Shown here piece by piece: positions 38,887-52,326 of a DNA stretch of 64,000 nucleotides. The stretch lies in the NCBI RefSeq assembly GCF_004364775.1, contig NZ_SOAL01000016.1, positions 84,307 through 148,306 of the forward strand, given 5' to 3'. Position 1 is the first letter of the stretch. Each line of letters opens with the position of its first letter. The notes beneath the pieces were generated by a model that did no database searches, was not told the DNA's origin, and saw nothing but the letters and a program-made list of their open reading frames with translations. The DNA comes from Comamonas sp. JUb58. Lineage in GTDB: Bacteria > Pseudomonadota > Gammaproteobacteria > Burkholderiales > Burkholderiaceae_C. The position numbers and the translations under genes were made by a program.

Positions 38887-40863
<1,977 letters not shown>

Positions 40864-41045
40864 TTCCATGCCTGCACCATCCATGACTTTGTCGCTTTCG
40901 CCTTGCCTTGCTACAGCAATGTCTGCCGCTCGGCTTCGCGTCCTGCATGGCGGAGCCATGGAATGACTTGCTGCAAGCGCCGCTAAACCATAAAACCCCA
41001 ACACAGCCGCGCGCAGCCGTGCCACAAGAAGAAAGCTGAACGACT

Positions 41046-43406
<2,361 letters not shown>

Positions 43407-43428
43407 AACGCATTGCCCATCGCACCCC

Positions 43429-43461
43429 AGCCCTGCCCGGCATCGCCCGGCAGGGCTTTTT
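43429..43461 (+). terminator. Terminator after parC
   Basis: AGCCCTGC and GCAGGGCT enclose a CCGG...CCGG inner pair, followed by five T, 23 bases beyond the parC stop. Confidence 0.85.
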
Positions 43462-43485
43462 CATGCCCCGTCGTTGCAGCGCCGA

Positions 43486-44400
43486 TCAACGCTGTGCCGG
43501 CAGCAGCGCCCGCAGGTGGTCGACAAAGGCGCGCACGCCCCGGGGCAGGTTGCGGCCGGTCAGCGTTTGCAGTTCGATGGAGCGCGCATGCATGCCGCGC
43601 TCGCGGATGGGCACGGTGTGCAGCAGGCCCCGGCGCACATACTCGCGCACGGTGACTTCGCCGCCCAGGGTGAGGCCGCCGCCATGCAGCACAAAGCGCA
43701 CCAGCGCATCAAACTGCCCACTCTCCAGCACGGGGTCAAACACCAGGCCACGCTGGCCGCTGGCAATGTCGAACAGCTGGCGCGCGGTATTGCCATCGTC
43801 CAGCAGGGCCAGCGGGTAGGGATGCATTTGCGCCAGGCTCACGCTGGCAAAGCGGGCCAGCGGGTGGCCGGGCGGCATGATCAGGATGACGGGCGAGTTC
43901 TGGCGGTGCTGCACATCGATATCGCGCACCGCCGCGCGGCTGTAGGTCAGGCCCACATCGGCCTCGCCATTGCGCACCGCCTGGGTCACCTGGGCGGGTG
44001 AGGCCGACACCAGCTGGAACTGCATGCCCGGGTGCTGCTCCCGGAACGTGGCCATCGCCAGGGGCAGAAACTCAAACGCAAAGCCGGCCGATGCGCAGAC
44101 CCGCACCTGGCCCCGGCGCAGGCCTTGCAGCGCCTCGATATCGGCGACCACGCGCTCGGCCTCCAGTGCATGGCGCTTGGCATGGGTGGCCAGCAGCTCA
44201 CCGGCCGCGCTGGCCACCATGCCGCGCGGGCGGCGCTCGAACAGCGGCACCTGCAGCACCTCTTCCAGCGATGCGATCTGGCGGCTGACGGCCGAGGCCG
44301 AGACATTGAGGCGCAGTGCGGCCTCGCTCACCGAGCCGCTGCGCACGACCTCCAGAAAGTAGCGGATGGCGGTGTCCTGGAGGTGTTGCGAGGGCGTCAT
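43486..44400 (-). CDS. LysR-type transcriptional regulator
   Basis: A 304-residue regulator. N-terminal helix-turn-helix YFLEVVRSGSVSEAALRLNVSASAVSRQIASLEEVLQVPLFERR; effector domain from about residue 90 with ALLDDGN and GGGLTLGGEVTVREY. The ATG at 44400 is the family start. Divergent from the amidase-Bug gene pair, which it probably activates in response to the transported or hydrolysed compound. Confidence 0.92.
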   Translation of the reverse strand: MTPSQHLQDTAIRYFLEVVRSGSVSEAALRLNVSASAVSRQIASLEEVLQVPLFERRPRGMVASAAGELLATHAKRHALEAERVVADIEALQGLRRGQVRVCASAGFAFEFLPLAMATFREQHPGMQFQLVSASPAQVTQAVRNGEADVGLTYSRAAVRDIDVQHRQNSPVILIMPPGHPLARFASVSLAQMHPYPLALLDDGNTARQLFDIASGQRGLVFDPVLESGQFDALVRFVLHGGGLTLGGEVTVREYVRRGLLHTVPIRERGMHARSIELQTLTGRNLPRGVRAFVDHLRALLPAQR

Positions 44401-44408
44401 GGTCTGCT

Positions 44409-44423
44409 TTGCAAAAAATGCAA
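44409..44423. promoter_or_regulatory. LysR-type operator candidate
   Basis: TTGCA-AAAAA-TGCAA is a perfect dyad with the T-N11-A spacing of LysR boxes, 9 bases upstream of the regulator start and 85 bases before the amidase start. Confidence 0.5.
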
Positions 44424-44507
44424 CGATAACCGCAAAAAATTGTGATTGTCGAAATGGGCCGCATTGCCTATGCTGGATTTTTCTGACATCAAAGAGACAT
44501 ACATCCC

Positions 44508-45968
44508 ATGCCAACCCAGCCTGTTCCTGCCGACCACAGCATCGTCGAGTTGAGCGCCGTGGCGCTGTCCGCCGTCATCCAGCGGCGCGAGCTGTCCTGC
44601 ACCGAGGTGCTGCAGGCCTTCTGGGGCCAGATCGACCGGTTGAACCCCCAGGTCAATGCGCTGGTCGCACCCATGCCGCGCGAGCCGCTGCTGGCCCAGG
44701 CCGCGCAGCTTGATGCCGAGCTGGCCCAGGGCAAGAGCCGGGGGCCGCTGCACGGCTTTCCGCAGGCGCCCAAAGATATCTCGCCCGCCGCTGGCATGGT
44801 CACCACCAAGGGCTCGCCTATTTTCAAAGGCCAGGTCAGCACCAGCGATGCGGTGGTGTTTGAGCGCATGCGCGCCGGTGGTGCGCTCTTTGTGGCGCGC
44901 AGCAATTCGCCCGAGTTTGGCCTGGGCGGCCATACCTACAACCCGGTCTACGGCACCACGCGCAATGCCTTTGACCAAAGCCGCTCGGCCGGCGGCAGCA
45001 GCGGCGGTGCGGCGGTGGCTGTGGCGTTGCGCATGCTGCCGGTGGCAGATGGCTCGGACATGATGGGCTCGCTGCGCACGCCGGCTGCCTTCAACAATGT
45101 CTACGGGCTGCGCACCTCCGTGGGCTGCGTGCCGCATGGCCCGGGCGATGAGCTGTTCTTCCAGCAGTTCAGCGTGGCCGGGCCGATGGCACGCGATATT
45201 CCTGATCTGGCCTTGCTGCTGTCGGTACAGGCCGGTTTTGATGCACGCCTGCCCTTGACGCACCGCAGCGATGGTGCGCAGGACTGGGGCCAGGGCCTGG
45301 AGCGCGACTTCAAAGGCCGCAAAATTGCCTGGCTGGGCGACCTGGGCGGGCAGCTGCCCACCGAGCCGGGCCTGCTCGACACCTGCCGCGCGGCGCTGGG
45401 CGCCTTTGCCGACATAGGCTGCACGGTGGATGAGGTGCTGCCCGACTTTGACCTGGAGCAGCTCTGGCGCGCCTGGATCGATCTGCGTAGCTTCAGCGTG
45501 GCGGGTGCCAATGCGGCGCTGTATGACGACCCGCAAAAGCGTGCGCTGCTCAAGCCCGAAGCCCTGTGGGAAATGGAGCGGGGCCGCACGCTGTCGGGCA
45601 TGGACATCTATGCCGCCGCCAAGGTACGCAGCAGCTGGTACGAGGTGCTGCGCCGCCTGTTCGAGCGCTATGACTTTGTCGTGCTGCCTGCCGCGCAGGT
45701 GTTCCCGTTCGAGGCCGAGCTGGACTGGCCCCATGCCGTGGGCGGCCGCAGCATGGACACCTACCACCGCTGGATGCAGACGGTGGTGGGCGCCACGATG
45801 GCCGGCTTGCCGGCCCTGTCCGTCCCCGCCGGTTTTGGCCCCAACGGGCTGCCTGCCGGCCTGCAGATCATCGGGCCCACGCAGGCGGACAAGGCCCTGC
45901 TGCAAATCGGCCATGCCTACGACCAGGCCAGCGGCCATGCCCGCCGCCGCAGCCCCTTGCTTGGCTAG
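44508..45968 (+). CDS. Amidase-signature family hydrolase
   Basis: A 486-residue serine amidase. Catalytic Lys in FPQAPKDISPAAG, cis-Ser region SRSAGGSSGGAAVAVA, and nucleophilic-Ser region SDMMGSLRTPAAFNNVYGLRTS. It hydrolyses an amide, but the substrate is unknown. A Bug-type binding protein follows 129 bases downstream, so the pair may handle uptake and breakdown of one compound under the divergent LysR regulator. Confidence 0.92.
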   Translation: MPTQPVPADHSIVELSAVALSAVIQRRELSCTEVLQAFWGQIDRLNPQVNALVAPMPREPLLAQAAQLDAELAQGKSRGPLHGFPQAPKDISPAAGMVTTKGSPIFKGQVSTSDAVVFERMRAGGALFVARSNSPEFGLGGHTYNPVYGTTRNAFDQSRSAGGSSGGAAVAVALRMLPVADGSDMMGSLRTPAAFNNVYGLRTSVGCVPHGPGDELFFQQFSVAGPMARDIPDLALLLSVQAGFDARLPLTHRSDGAQDWGQGLERDFKGRKIAWLGDLGGQLPTEPGLLDTCRAALGAFADIGCTVDEVLPDFDLEQLWRAWIDLRSFSVAGANAALYDDPQKRALLKPEALWEMERGRTLSGMDIYAAAKVRSSWYEVLRRLFERYDFVVLPAAQVFPFEAELDWPHAVGGRSMDTYHRWMQTVVGATMAGLPALSVPAGFGPNGLPAGLQIIGPTQADKALLQIGHAYDQASGHARRRSPLLG

Positions 45969-46097
45969 GCGGGCAGCGCTCTCCAGTCCCTGTCGTTCAG
46001 CACATTTTTCCCTGCGCATACCGCAGCAGACCCGGCGCCTTGGCAGCGCGGGTCTGCGATGGTTCTGCACCCGTTTGTTCACAAAAAGGTAGATCCC

Positions 46098-47084
46098 ATG
46101 TCCATGCCGATATCCCGTCACCGCTTTTTGACCTACCTGGCCGCAGGTGCCGCCGGCCTGGCCCTGCGCCCCACATGGGCCCAGGGCTACCCCGACCGTG
46201 CGGTCAAGCTGGTGGTGCCTTTTGCGCCTGGCGGGGCCACGGACATCCTGGGCCGGCTGCTGGCCTCGCAGCTCAGCGAGAAGCTGGGCCAGTCGGTGTT
46301 TGTGGAGAACCGCCCGGGCGCTGGCACGGCGGTGGCGGGCGGGCAGGTGGCCAAATCGGCGCCCGATGGCTATACCTTGTTCTTGGGCGCCAGCTCTACC
46401 CTGGCGATGAACCCGGTGGTGCGCAAGGCGCTGCCCTATGACCCGATGCGCAGCTTCAGCATGCTGGGCTTGGTCGCAGACATGGGCCTGGTGCTGGTGG
46501 CCAACAATGCCGTCAAGGCCACGTCGCTGCAGGACCTGGTGGCGCAGTCCAAGGCGGCGCCGGATCGCTTTTCCTACGGCTCCTTTGGCCCGGCCTCGTC
46601 GGTGCATTTTGGCGGCGAGATGCTCAAGAGCGCCACCGGCATCCGCATGCTGCATGTGCCCTTCAACGGCAGCACACCGAGCTTGACGGCACTGATGGGT
46701 GGCCAGGTGCAATTGGCGGTGGACACGGTGGTGGCAACCACGCCGCTGATCAAGGCCGGCAAGATCAAACCGATTGCCGCGCTGGGCGCCCAGCGCCTGG
46801 CCTTGCTGCCCGAGGTGCCCACGGTGGCGGAAAGCGGCTTTCCCGGTTTTGACATGAGCACCTGGTTTGCCTTTTTGGCGCCTGCCGGCCTGCCCGAACC
46901 GGTGCGCGCCAAGCTCGAAGCCGCCTTGGCCGATGTGATGGCACAGCCCGCCACCCAGCAAAAGCTGGAGAGCATTGGCCTGACCCCCGCCTGGGGCAAT
47001 GGCAGTGCGCTGAAGGCGCGCGTGGAGCGTGAGCTGCCGCTGATGCGCGATGTGGCGCAGCGCGCCCAGATCGAGGTGGAGTAA
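46098..47084 (+). CDS. Bug-family solute-binding protein
   Basis: A 328-residue secreted protein with an N-terminal RHRFLTYLAAGAAGLALRPTWAQG signal (twin-Arg-like only in part, most likely Sec), then YPDRAVKLVVPFAPGGATDILGRLL, GQSVFVENRPGAGTAVAGG and APDGYTLFLGAS. Related to, but clearly different from, the Bug gene at 28336. Co-directional with the amidase. The ATG at 46098 places the signal peptide at the start. Confidence 0.93.
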   Translation: MSMPISRHRFLTYLAAGAAGLALRPTWAQGYPDRAVKLVVPFAPGGATDILGRLLASQLSEKLGQSVFVENRPGAGTAVAGGQVAKSAPDGYTLFLGASSTLAMNPVVRKALPYDPMRSFSMLGLVADMGLVLVANNAVKATSLQDLVAQSKAAPDRFSYGSFGPASSVHFGGEMLKSATGIRMLHVPFNGSTPSLTALMGGQVQLAVDTVVATTPLIKAGKIKPIAALGAQRLALLPEVPTVAESGFPGFDMSTWFAFLAPAGLPEPVRAKLEAALADVMAQPATQQKLESIGLTPAWGNGSALKARVERELPLMRDVAQRAQIEVE

Positions 47085-47121
47085 GCCTTGGGCTAGCGGT
47101 GCTGATGTCGAAAAAAAGCGC

Positions 47122-48270
47122 TTAACGCAGCGCTTCCCACCACCGCTTGTTGCTGCGCGGCTGGCCCACGGTCAGCACTTCGCCGATCTCGGGCGTGGCC
47201 AGTTGGATGCCCTGCTGCTGTGTCAGTGCGGCGAGCCGGTCCATGGGCTCGCGCCAGCCGTGCATGGCCAGCGCAAAGGTGCTGTTGTGCACGCTGTACA
47301 GCACCTGGCCGCGCACATCAGTAAAGGCCTGGATGGTTTCTTCCGGCGTCATGTGAACCGATGGCCAGTAGGCGTCGTAGGCACCGTTTTCCATCAGCGC
47401 GATGTCCATGGGGCCGAACTTCTCGCCAATCGCCTTGAAGCCGGGGAAATAGCCGGTATCGCCGCTGTAGTAGATGCGCTGGCCGCCCGTTTGCAGCACC
47501 CAGGATGCCCAGAGCGTGCTGTTGCGGTCGCTCAAGGTGCGGCCCGAGAAATGCTGGCTGGGCGTGGCGGTCACTTCCACGCCGGCGTGTTGCTCTTGCT
47601 GCCACCAGTCCAGTTCGACAATGCGCTCGGGCTCCACACCCATGTCGCGCAGGCGTGCGCCCACGGCCAGCGGCACAAAGTAGCGCTCCACCTTGCCGAG
47701 CAGGAACTTGATGGTCGGCTCGTCCAGGTGGTCATAGTGGTCGTGCGACAGCACCAGGCCGGCGATGGGCGGCAGGTCTTGCAAGGGCAGCGGTGTGGGG
47801 TGGAAGCGCTTGGGGCCGATAAAGCTGAAGGGAGATACGCGCTCGCCAAACACCGGGTCGATCAGCCAGTACTGGCCTTGGAGCTTGAGCAGGTGCGAGG
47901 AGTGGCCGAGCCGGATCACATGGTTGGCATCGGCCGGCAGCGCTTGCAGCTTTGCCGGGGTGACGGTGTGAACCGGAATGCTGTCCTGTGGTGTGGTTCC
48001 GCTCTTGTCGCCAAACAGAAAGCGCGACCAGATCTGAAAGCCGCCGGCATGGGGCTTGGCGGCTGGGTTGGGCGGGTTTTGAAAGCGCTTGTCGGCCGAG
48101 GAATACTGGGGCGATGCCTGGTAGCGACGCTGGCTGTCCTCGTCCGGGGTGGAGGCGCAGGCCACCAGCGAACAGGCCGTGGCGACCAGCCAGCCGCTGC
48201 GCAGGCGCTGAAAGCCGCCGTTGCCGCGGGTGCTGTTGTTGGACGAGGAGGCGGGGCGGGGCTCTTGCAT
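47122..48270 (-). CDS. MBL-fold hydrolase, probable lipoprotein
   Basis: A 382-residue protein. The N-terminus has a hydrophobic stretch with a lipobox-like LVACAS (about residues 36-41), so membrane anchoring is likely. The metallo-beta-lactamase core shows LSHDHYDHLD (HxHxDH), TPSQHFSGR and YYSGDTGYF. The group includes NAPE-PLD/UlaG-like phosphodiesterases and hydrolases; the substrate here is unknown. The stop is 38 bases from the Bug gene that converges on it. Confidence 0.87.
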   Translation of the reverse strand: MQEPRPASSSNNSTRGNGGFQRLRSGWLVATACSLVACASTPDEDSQRRYQASPQYSSADKRFQNPPNPAAKPHAGGFQIWSRFLFGDKSGTTPQDSIPVHTVTPAKLQALPADANHVIRLGHSSHLLKLQGQYWLIDPVFGERVSPFSFIGPKRFHPTPLPLQDLPPIAGLVLSHDHYDHLDEPTIKFLLGKVERYFVPLAVGARLRDMGVEPERIVELDWWQQEQHAGVEVTATPSQHFSGRTLSDRNSTLWASWVLQTGGQRIYYSGDTGYFPGFKAIGEKFGPMDIALMENGAYDAYWPSVHMTPEETIQAFTDVRGQVLYSVHNSTFALAMHGWREPMDRLAALTQQQGIQLATPEIGEVLTVGQPRSNKRWWEALR

Positions 48271-48330
48271 GGCTAATATCAATCGGGCTGGGTGGCGCGG
48301 TAAGCGACAGCCATGATACGGCGCCCACAA

Positions 48331-48351
48331 GAAAGCCGCATGGCTGCGGCT
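48331..48351 (-). terminator. Terminator after the first RidA gene
   Basis: AGCCGCA-TGGC-TGCGGCT with a short T-rich tail (TTTC) on the minus strand, 44 bases past the stop of the RidA gene at 48395. Confidence 0.6.
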
Positions 48352-48394
48352 GTTGTAGGGATTTAGCGAAAAATCTATCGACTAATCTACAGAT

Positions 48395-48856
48395 TTATTC
48401 CACTTCTGCGATGAGTTCAATCTCCACACAGGCGCCCCGGGGCACCTGGGCCACGCCGAAGGCGCTGCGGGCATGGGCACCCTTGTCGGGGCCAAAGACC
48501 TGGGCCAGCAATTCGCTGGCGCCGTTGGTGACCAGATGTTGCTCGGTGAAGTCTTCCGTGCTGTTGACCAGGCTCATCAGCTTGACGATGCGCTTGACCC
48601 GGTTCAGATCACCGCCCACCGCTGCCTGCAGGGTGCCCATCAGGTCGATGGCGACCGAGCGCGCTGCCTGCTGGCCTTCGGCGGTGTCCATGGTCTTGCC
48701 CAGCTTGCCGGTCCAGGGCTGGCCATTCTTGCTGGCGGTGTGGCCGCTGATAAAAACCAATTGGCCGGTTTGTGCAAACGGCGCATAAGCCGCAGCGGGT
48801 GTGCGCACCGGTGGCAGTTCAATGTTCAGGGCTTGGAGTTGGTCGTAGATGCACAT
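48395..48856 (-). CDS. RidA-family protein, copy 1
   Basis: A 153-residue RidA/YjgF-fold protein with VNSTEDFTEQHLVTNGASELLAQVFG and HARSAFGVAQVPRGACVEIELIA, in which the Arg that binds the carboxylate of the imine substrate is conserved. It belongs to the longer (about 150 residue) subfamily. Such proteins hydrolyse reactive enamines/imines from PLP enzymes. Close in sequence to the next gene. Confidence 0.9.
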   Translation of the reverse strand: MCIYDQLQALNIELPPVRTPAAAYAPFAQTGQLVFISGHTASKNGQPWTGKLGKTMDTAEGQQAARSVAIDLMGTLQAAVGGDLNRVKRIVKLMSLVNSTEDFTEQHLVTNGASELLAQVFGPDKGAHARSAFGVAQVPRGACVEIELIAEVE

Positions 48857-48920
48857 GCCGGTCTGGTCCTTGCTGGGTAGAAGTGAGGCATCTTAGAGCC
48901 AGCGCCGGTCCTGCATGCAT

Positions 48921-48965
48921 GCAAAAACAATGCGGCGCCATACCCGCAGGGCATAGGCGCCGCAT
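48921..48965 (-). terminator. Terminator after the second RidA gene
   Basis: ATGCGGCGCC and GGCGCCGCAT form a 10-pair stem, followed on the minus strand by TTGTTTTTG. It separates the two RidA genes, so each probably has its own promoter. Confidence 0.8.
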
Positions 48966-48980
48966 GGCGTGTGGTGTGGC

Positions 48981-49442
48981 TTAGGCCAGTTCTGCGATCA
49001 GCTCGATCTCGACGCAGGCACCCATGGGGATCTGGGCGACGCCAAAGGCGCTGCGGGCATGGGCGCCTTTTTCAGGGCCAAACACTTCGGCGAACAACTC
49101 GCTGGCGCCATTGGTCACCAGGTGCTGCTCGGTGAAGTCGCCGGTGCTGTTGACCAGGCTCATCAGCTTGACCACGCGCTTGACCTTGTTCAGATCGCCG
49201 CCGGCGGCATGCTGCAGGGTGCCGAGCAGATCAATGGCCACCGCGCGCGCTGCCAGCTTGCCTTCTTGGGTGTTGATGTTGCGGCCAAACTGCGCCACCC
49301 AGGGCTTGCCATCCTTGCGGGCAATATGGCCACTCAAAAACACCATGTTGCCGGTCTGTACATACGGCAGATAGGCGGCAGCGGGCACCGCCAGTGGCGG
49401 CAGGCTGATGCCGAGGGCCTGGAGTTTGTCGTAAACGCTCAT
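48981..49442 (-). CDS. RidA-family protein, copy 2
   Basis: A 153-residue paralogue of the gene at 48395, identical over long stretches (VKLMSLVNST, FTEQHLVTNGASEL, GAHARSAFGVAQ) but different in the N-terminal third. The conserved carboxylate-binding Arg is kept (HARSAFG; the preceding copy has RGACVEIEL where this has MGACVEIEL). A tandem duplication that has diverged; different imine substrates are possible. Confidence 0.9.
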   Translation of the reverse strand: MSVYDKLQALGISLPPLAVPAAAYLPYVQTGNMVFLSGHIARKDGKPWVAQFGRNINTQEGKLAARAVAIDLLGTLQHAAGGDLNKVKRVVKLMSLVNSTGDFTEQHLVTNGASELFAEVFGPEKGAHARSAFGVAQIPMGACVEIELIAELA

Positions 49443-49596
49443 GGAATCCTTTCAACTATGGAGGCGGGGCAAAGCGCTCAGTGTGGCACAAATGCCCCGA
49501 TTGAGTGCCCACATCTATGTCGCCTGAGAGGGGCGGCGACGGACTTTAGGGCAAGTCCGGATCGGGCTGACTGGCAGCGCTACCTAGCATGGGGGG

Positions 49597-52266
49597 ATGA
49601 TGGAGACTTCTTCCGCCAAGCCGGCCGACCCGCGCAGTGTGGGGCAGGGCTGGAGCAGCTACTGGCGACCGGCGGCCTGGCTCTGGGGCATCCTGGCTGG
49701 CACCGCTGTGCAGCTGCAGCAGGCCAGCCTGGGGTCGGTCTGGCACTACGCGGCATCAGCGCTGCTGGGGGCTATGGCCAGCCTGCTGCTGAGCCGTTGG
49801 CGCAGGCCGCTGCCGTGGCCCGATCGCGCGCTCTGCTGCCTGGCCGCCGCCGCGCTGGCCTTTGGCCTGGCGGGCATGCGCGCCGCCCACCAGGCTCACA
49901 CCCAGTTGCAGCCAGTGTTGGAAGGTGTCGATCTGCAGCTGGAGGGCGTCATCGTGGCCATGCCTTTGCCCGTCAGCGGCGGGCAGCGCTTTCGGCTCAA
50001 GACCGAGCAGGCCTGGCTGGAGGGCACGCTGGTGGCAGTGCCGCCGCTGGTTGACCTGTCCTGGTACCGCGCCGACCACCGCGCCTTTGCACACGAGGCG
50101 ATGGAGCAGCCCGCATCGGCTGATGATGCCTTGCCGCTGCTGCAGGCGGGGCAGCGCTGGCGGCTGCCCGTGCGCCTGCGGGCACCCCATGGCAGCCTGA
50201 ACCCGCATGGCTTTGACTACGAGATGTGGATGTGGGAGCAGGGCGTGCAGGCCACGGGCTATGTGCGCCACGGCCAGCCCGAGGGGCCGCAGTTGCTCGC
50301 ATCGCGGCAAGGCCATGCGGTGGAGCGCTTGCGGCAAGCAGTGCGCGATGGCATGGTGCAGCAACTGGCGCCGCCGGGCCAGCCGCAGGCGGCAGAGCGT
50401 GCGCGCATTGCCGGTGTGCTGGTGGCGCTGGTGACGGGCGAACAGCGCGCGATTGACCGCGAGGACTGGCGCGTATTCCGCATCACCGGTGTGGCCCATC
50501 TGATGGCGATATCGGGCCTGCACATCACCTTGTTTGCCTGGGTGTCGGCTGCGATGATCCGCATCGCCTGGCGGCGCAGCCCTGCGCTGTGCCTGCGGCT
50601 GCCGGCCCCCCATGTGGCTCTGTGGGGCGGGGTGCTGTGCGCGGGGCTCTATGCGGTGTTCAGCGGCTGGGGCATTCCGGCACAGCGCACGGTGCTGATG
50701 CTGGTGGTTGTGGCCGCGCTCGCATCGAGCGGCCGGCAATGGCCTTGGTATATGCGCTGGTTGCTGGCCTGCGTCTGCGTGGTGCTGGCCCAACCGATGG
50801 CCATGCTGCAGGCGGGGTTCTGGCTGAGCTTTCTGGCGGTCGGCATCTTGTTTGCATCGGACCGGGGGCCAGGTGCCCGCAGCCCTGAAGCCTCTGGGCA
50901 AGGCATGGCCCAGCGCGGCCTGCGCGGCACCTTGGCGGCCACGGCCCAGCTGCTGCGTGAGCAGTGGGTGGTGACCCTGGCGATCACGCCCTTGTCCCTG
51001 CTGCTGTTTGGCCAGGTGTCGGTGGTGGGCTTTGTGGCCAATCTGCTGGCCATCCCCTGGGTGACCTGGGTGGTCACGCCGCTGGCCTTGCTGGGGGCGG
51101 TGCTGCCGCCCTTGTGGACGGCAGCGGCCTGGGCGCTACAGCCCTTGATGTTGGTCCTGCAGTGGCTGGCGAGCTGGCCTCATGCGGCGCTGTGGCTGGC
51201 GGCCGCACCAGGCTGGGCGGCGCTGGCTGCCGTGCTGGGCGGCGTGTGGCTGGTGCTGCCCTGGCCTTGGCGGTTGCGGTTGCTCGGCCTGCCTTGTCTG
51301 CTGCCAGCCCTGTTCTGGGAGCCGCTGCGGCCGGCGCATGGCCAGTTTGCGCTCTGGGCGCTGGATGTGGGCCAGGGCCAGGCCGTTGTGGTGCAGACCG
51401 CCAGGCACAGCCTGCTGTATGACGCGGGCCCGCGGTATGGCCCAGGCAGCAATGCCGGCGACCGGGTGGTGGTGCCTGCGATGCGGGCCATGGGCGTGCG
51501 CGGGCTGGACAGCGGCCGGCTGGATCTGCTGGTACTGAGCCATGCCCATGTGGACCACACCGGCGGCGCCGAGGCGGTGGTGGAGCAGCTGCGCCCTGTG
51601 GCGGTGATGGGCTCGCTGCTGCCCCATGAGCGCCAGCGCCTGGGCATAGCTGCCGCGCCCTGGCAAGACTGTGCTGCGGGCCAGACATGGACCTGGGATG
51701 GCGTGCAGTTCAGCGTGCTGTTTCCCGGCGAGCAGGAGCTGGGTGCTGCCGACAGCCCCATCCCCAGGCAGAGCTCGGGCAACCCCTTGAGCTGTGTGCT
51801 GCGCATCGAGGCAGCGGCGCGCGGCGGCCATGCGGCTGCGGCCTTGCTGCCAGGCGATATCGAGCGCGCCCAGGAGTGGGCGCTGGTACAGCGCCATGCC
51901 GATGCGCCCGCCGCTTTGCGGGCCGACCTGATGCTGGCGCCCCACCATGGCAGCAATACCTCGTCCACACAGCCGCTGTTGGCGGCGGTGCGGCCGCGCT
52001 GGGTGGTGGCGCAAACGGGCTACCGCAACCGCTTCAGGCACCCGGCTGCTGCGGTGCAGCAGCGTTACCAAGAGATGCAGATTGTGCTGCGCAACACGGT
52101 CCATTGCGGTGCAGCACACTGGCGATCCGAGCAGCCAGAGCTGCTGGTGTGTGAACGGAAAAAGCGGCCCCGCTATTGGCGCCACGAGGCTGCCGAGCTG
52201 GGCCAAACGCGTAGGACATTGGATATAAACAAAACAAATCGGCCCCTAATCCTTGATGAAGGTTAG
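49597..52266 (+). CDS. comEC: ComEC/Rec2 DNA uptake channel
   Basis: An 889-residue inner-membrane protein that carries single-stranded DNA into the cytoplasm during natural transformation. An N-terminal DUF4131-type region is followed by the competence domain with many helices (GVAHLMAISGLHITLFAWV is the hallmark) and a C-terminal metallo-beta-lactamase-like domain with LDVGQGQAVVV and LSHAHVDHTGGAEAVV. The motif HXHXDH reads HAHVDH. No pilus genes are nearby. Confidence 0.94.
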   Translation: MMETSSAKPADPRSVGQGWSSYWRPAAWLWGILAGTAVQLQQASLGSVWHYAASALLGAMASLLLSRWRRPLPWPDRALCCLAAAALAFGLAGMRAAHQAHTQLQPVLEGVDLQLEGVIVAMPLPVSGGQRFRLKTEQAWLEGTLVAVPPLVDLSWYRADHRAFAHEAMEQPASADDALPLLQAGQRWRLPVRLRAPHGSLNPHGFDYEMWMWEQGVQATGYVRHGQPEGPQLLASRQGHAVERLRQAVRDGMVQQLAPPGQPQAAERARIAGVLVALVTGEQRAIDREDWRVFRITGVAHLMAISGLHITLFAWVSAAMIRIAWRRSPALCLRLPAPHVALWGGVLCAGLYAVFSGWGIPAQRTVLMLVVVAALASSGRQWPWYMRWLLACVCVVLAQPMAMLQAGFWLSFLAVGILFASDRGPGARSPEASGQGMAQRGLRGTLAATAQLLREQWVVTLAITPLSLLLFGQVSVVGFVANLLAIPWVTWVVTPLALLGAVLPPLWTAAAWALQPLMLVLQWLASWPHAALWLAAAPGWAALAAVLGGVWLVLPWPWRLRLLGLPCLLPALFWEPLRPAHGQFALWALDVGQGQAVVVQTARHSLLYDAGPRYGPGSNAGDRVVVPAMRAMGVRGLDSGRLDLLVLSHAHVDHTGGAEAVVEQLRPVAVMGSLLPHERQRLGIAAAPWQDCAAGQTWTWDGVQFSVLFPGEQELGAADSPIPRQSSGNPLSCVLRIEAAARGGHAAAALLPGDIERAQEWALVQRHADAPAALRADLMLAPHHGSNTSSTQPLLAAVRPRWVVAQTGYRNRFRHPAAAVQQRYQEMQIVLRNTVHCGAAHWRSEQPELLVCERKKRPRYWRHEAAELGQTRRTLDINKTNRPLILDEG

Positions 52267-52326
52267 TACTTAGTTTTGGGTGGCGCGAAACTTGCTAAGC
52301 TGCTGGTGCCAGAAAAGGATTTTGCG

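Noticed and set aside
44397..46961. 854-codon frame antisense to the amidase and Bug genes
   Set aside because: Low-quality composition (His, Gln, Arg, Gly), no motif; sense genes have full family signatures.
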